From: Schoenoplectus triqueter
Taxonomy: Eukaryota; Streptophyta; Magnoliopsida; Poales; Cyperaceae
Length of the DNA: 33,074 bases
Assembly (NCBI GenBank): GCA_964058805.1
Contig: CAXKVV010001763.1
Coordinates: 1 to 33,074 of the forward strand
Direction of reading: 5' to 3'
Positions 30,149-33,074 of this stretch are shown in pieces; the first letter of the stretch is position 1; every line of letters begins with the position of its first letter. Below the pieces are notes generated by a model. It saw only the letters and a list, made by a program, of their open reading frames with translations. It made no database searches and was not told the DNA's origin. The position numbers and the translations under genes are program-made.

Positions 30149-31735
30149 GGGTCCGTTTGGCAAATTAGCTTTGGAAGAATGATAATTTTGGAAGAGTGAT
30201 AGAATAATATTTTTTTAGAAGAGTGGTAGAATAATGGTATTGTTGACTATTCAGAAGAGCGAAAATATCGTTTGACAGTTGTTACTCAGAATAGTTAAAA
30301 TATGAATAATTATGATACTAATAATGATGATTATAATAATAATAATAGTAGTAAAATAATAATCATAATAGTAAGATAATAATAATAAAGTAATAAAAAA
30401 TAATCATAATAAATAATAATATTATAATAGTAATATAATAAAAATATAAACATAATTATAATATAGTAATATAATAATAAAAAAATATAATTACAATCAT
30501 AATTGTAATAATAATATAATAATAAGGAATCATAATTTTAATAATATAATTATAATATAATAATCATAATCATAATCATGATAATAATAATTATAGTCAT
30601 AATCATAATCATAATCATAATAATATAAAATTAAAAATATTATAATAGTAATATAATAAAAATATAAACATAATCATAATATAGTAATATAATAATAAAA
30701 AATTATAATTACAATCATAATTATAATAATATAATAATAATAAGTAATCATAATTTTAATAATATAATCATAATATAATAATCATAATCATAATCATGAT
30801 AATAATAATTATAGTCATAATCATAATAATATAACCATAATCATAATCATAAAAATAATTATAAATAATTATAATTATAATCATATAATAATAAATTAAT
30901 CATAACTATAATCAACATATAATAATATAATACAACATAATAAAATAATAATAAAGTAATAAAAAATAATCATAATAAATAATAATATTATAATAGTAAT
31001 ATAATAAAAATATAAACATAATCATAATATAGTAATATAATAATAATAAATTATAATTACAATCATAATTATTATAATATAATAATAATAAGTAATCATA
31101 ATTTTAATAATATAATCATAATATAATAATCATAATCATAATCATGATAATAATAATTATAGTCATAATCATAATAATATAACCATAATCATAATCATAG
31201 CAATATAATAATAAAAATATAATCATAATCATAAAAATAATTATAATAATATAATAATAAATTAATCATCACTATAATCAATATATAATAATATAATATA
31301 ACATAATAAAATAATAATAAATATTAATATTCATAATCATAATCATAAGAATATAATAATATAATAATAAATTATCTTGATCATAATAATATAATAATAA
31401 AATAATTATATTCATATTCATAATATAATAATATAATATTAAAATTATATTTATAATAATAAATTATAATCATAAATATAATACAATAATATAATAATGC
31501 TAAATCTTAATCATAATCATAATATAATAATATTATATAATATAATCAAACAATAATCGCTATTCCGACGAGAGCTAATCTGATATTTCACCTATAAGTT
31601 GGTATACCGGATTAATACTATTTCGCACTCTTCTACTTAGTCTAAAATTTGTTTGGCAAATTAATTCGTCGAAATAATTATTCTATTCCAAATTTTTGCT
31701 ATTCCATTGAACTCCCTAATAAGAGTATTAAGACT
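30149..31735. mobile_element. possible transposon remnant hosting the AT-rich satellite
   Basis: Left side begins GGGTCCGTTTGGCAAATTAG. GTTTGGCAAATTA recurs in direct orientation at 31651-31663, and AGAAGAGTG-type motifs occur in inverted orientation on the two sides (near 30210 and 31630). TAA flanks both putative ends (before GGGTCC and after CTCCC). The ends do not match well, so this is only a candidate for an old Harbinger- or hAT-like element into which or within which the satellite expanded. Confidence 0.3.
30300..31560. repeat. TAA/TCA-rich satellite with higher-order repeat
   Basis: About 1.25 kb composed almost only of ATAATA, ATCATA and similar trinucleotide-derived words. It has larger structure: a unit that begins ATTATAATAGTAATATAATA occurs at about 30421, 30640 and 30988. 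The stretch before the first (TAAAGTAATAAAAAATAATC, about 30387) reappears before the third (about 30955), so a block of roughly 567 bases has been duplicated. There are no coding frames. Confidence 0.85.
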
Positions 31736-33074
31736 CCAGCAGCACCGCATCCGGATCTTACTTTATCAGAATCAGAAGCCGAATCCTACATGATCTAGGA
31801 TTCTAGATGCGCATTTCGGATCGTCTTATTGGATCATTGATAGCACTAAATATTGGCTATCCGGTCTCGATTTCGCCGTCCCACAGGACCCACACCATGA
31901 CACCACTCTCGCACTCGATTCTTCCTCCGTCAGCTCACTCCGTCGCTCCTGCTCTAAAGTATATAGTTTGCAAACCCTAGCCTCTAATTAGTTCCTCCGT
32001 CAAGAATTTTGTACAATAATGGTCTTGATCGGAGGTGTTGAAAGGCCTCAGAACCAGTGCATTCCTTTGAGTAGGAGGTGGTGGTGGGTGGATACATGAA
32101 GTGGTGAACTGGTGATCCATGGTATGAAGCTTTCATGGAATTTGAATGCGCGATTGTGTGAGTTGAATTTTCATACTCCACATTATTTTGTGGAATTTTA
32201 TTTTATTTTGCAATGATTGTCTATGATCCTGTGGATTACCGTGTCAATAAGGGAAAAAGAATCATAAGTTGTTAAGCTTCCACATTAAGTTGCATTCAAC
32301 TTCTTATTATTGAATAATCTTCATTTTTTGTGAAAAGTACAAAATGCTCCTAATTAAATTGACTAATTATGCCCCTCTGATTGGGTAGAACTGGAAGCAC
32401 TATGCTTTGTTCCATTATGGTTTTTTAACTCTTTATTAATTGCTCATGGGCTTTATCACCAATAATAAAAGGTTGCCATTATGCTATTTTTTTATTAGTT
32501 CTGGTTTTATAATTGGAGTTAGGAAATTGTCAGGTAGGTTCACTGTGTATTTATGGAGGTGATCGAAATAATGGGTCGTTATGCTTCCATTCATACTGTA
32601 TCATGTTTTGGGTAAGGTGGGGCATTGTTCAGTTTGATTCGATTTGGATTTTATTCAGTTTGGGCTATTAGTTAATAATATATTATTCATGGCTTTGTCT
32701 GTAAATCACATGATCTTTGAAAGACAAATTGCTAGTTTAGTGTCTGCGTAGCACACACTTTTTGCATACGTGTGTGAAGTGGAGAACCAAATCTGGCACA
32801 TCTAGTCACTGTTTCTGAACAAAGGAAAGAAATACATGTTGATAAGTACGTAATTTCAACTAAAAAAGGCTGGTAAAACACACAAAAGAATAGAAAATCA
32901 ATGTAAAAGGTAACTGGCATCCAACTGGATGGTAACGTTTTATGATACCTATTTATGAGCTGTTCATCACCAGCACCAGATTGACCAACAAATGCGTCTT
33001 ATTTTGTCTCATAATTATATGTGATAACTTGTTTTAGAAACAAGGTATGAAAAATCAAAAGACTTGAAAGTTGA
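31736..33074 (+). repeat. leader-like module, duplicated copy 2, to the window end
   Basis: Pyrimidine-rich leader-like stretch (about 31915-32000, including AAACCCTAGCCTCT), an ATG at 32019 with a 26-codon frame (MVLIGGVERPQNQCIPL...), and a good splice donor (TTGT|GTGAGTTG, about 32157). From 32019 to about 32730 it is related to 24155-25090. Beyond about 32730 I see only AT-rich sequence to the window end. In copy 1 the patatin ATG lies about 2.5 kb downstream of the module start, so any partner gene of this copy would lie outside the window. Confidence 0.55.

Overview
This is nuclear DNA of a flowering plant. The evidence is the AT-rich, transposon-littered intergenic sequence, several non-autonomous DNA transposons (MITEs), intronless plant-type carboxylesterase genes, and a seven-exon patatin-like phospholipase gene with GT-AG introns of 88 to 405 bases. 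I cannot name the species; the base composition and gene styles fit a dicot or other broad-leaved angiosperm best.

Left third (1-9000): a cluster of class I carboxylesterase (CXE) genes of the alpha/beta-hydrolase-3 family, the family that contains 2-hydroxyisoflavanone dehydratase, plant CXEs and the GID1 receptor. One intact gene is on the minus strand (500-1441). On the plus strand follow a frameshifted and 3'-truncated pseudogene (3612-4446), an intact gene with a transmembrane anchor (5019-6179), a heavily decayed CXE relic (about 7222-7510) and another intact gene (7915-8871).

Middle (9000-20800): no convincing genes, but many small transposons that can be delimited by terminal inverted repeats and target-site duplications. 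There are hAT-like MITEs with 8-base duplications (10274-10576 and 18151-18561, plus 3124-3476 in the CXE cluster), two copies of a Mutator-like MITE built of GC-rich palindromes (13498-13926 and 20403-20789), and two copies of a near-palindromic AT-rich MITE (14324-14692 and 15529-15914). A fourth intact CXE gene, again with a predicted membrane anchor, lies at 20900-22060. Its ATG is only about 110 bases from the second palindromic MITE, which therefore forms its proximal promoter or leader.

Right third (22000-33074): a patatin (acyl hydrolase) locus. A relic of patatin exon 5 lies at 23444-23594, and a complete gene at 26623-29089 encodes 412 residues with an intact Ser/Asp dyad. A non-coding leader-like module at about 24000-25090 is repeated in diverged form from about 31900 to the window end. 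This predicts a further patatin copy just beyond the right edge. Between them lie a Mutator-like GATACG-rich element (29628-30123) and about 1.25 kb of TAA/TCA-type satellite with a higher-order repeat.

The genes do not form an operon. They are two tandem families of ester hydrolases, each still duplicating and losing members. Features worth following up are the N-terminal hydrophobic anchors on family members that are normally soluble, the MITE that carries the likely TATA box of one CXE gene, and the relics that record past gene births and deaths.
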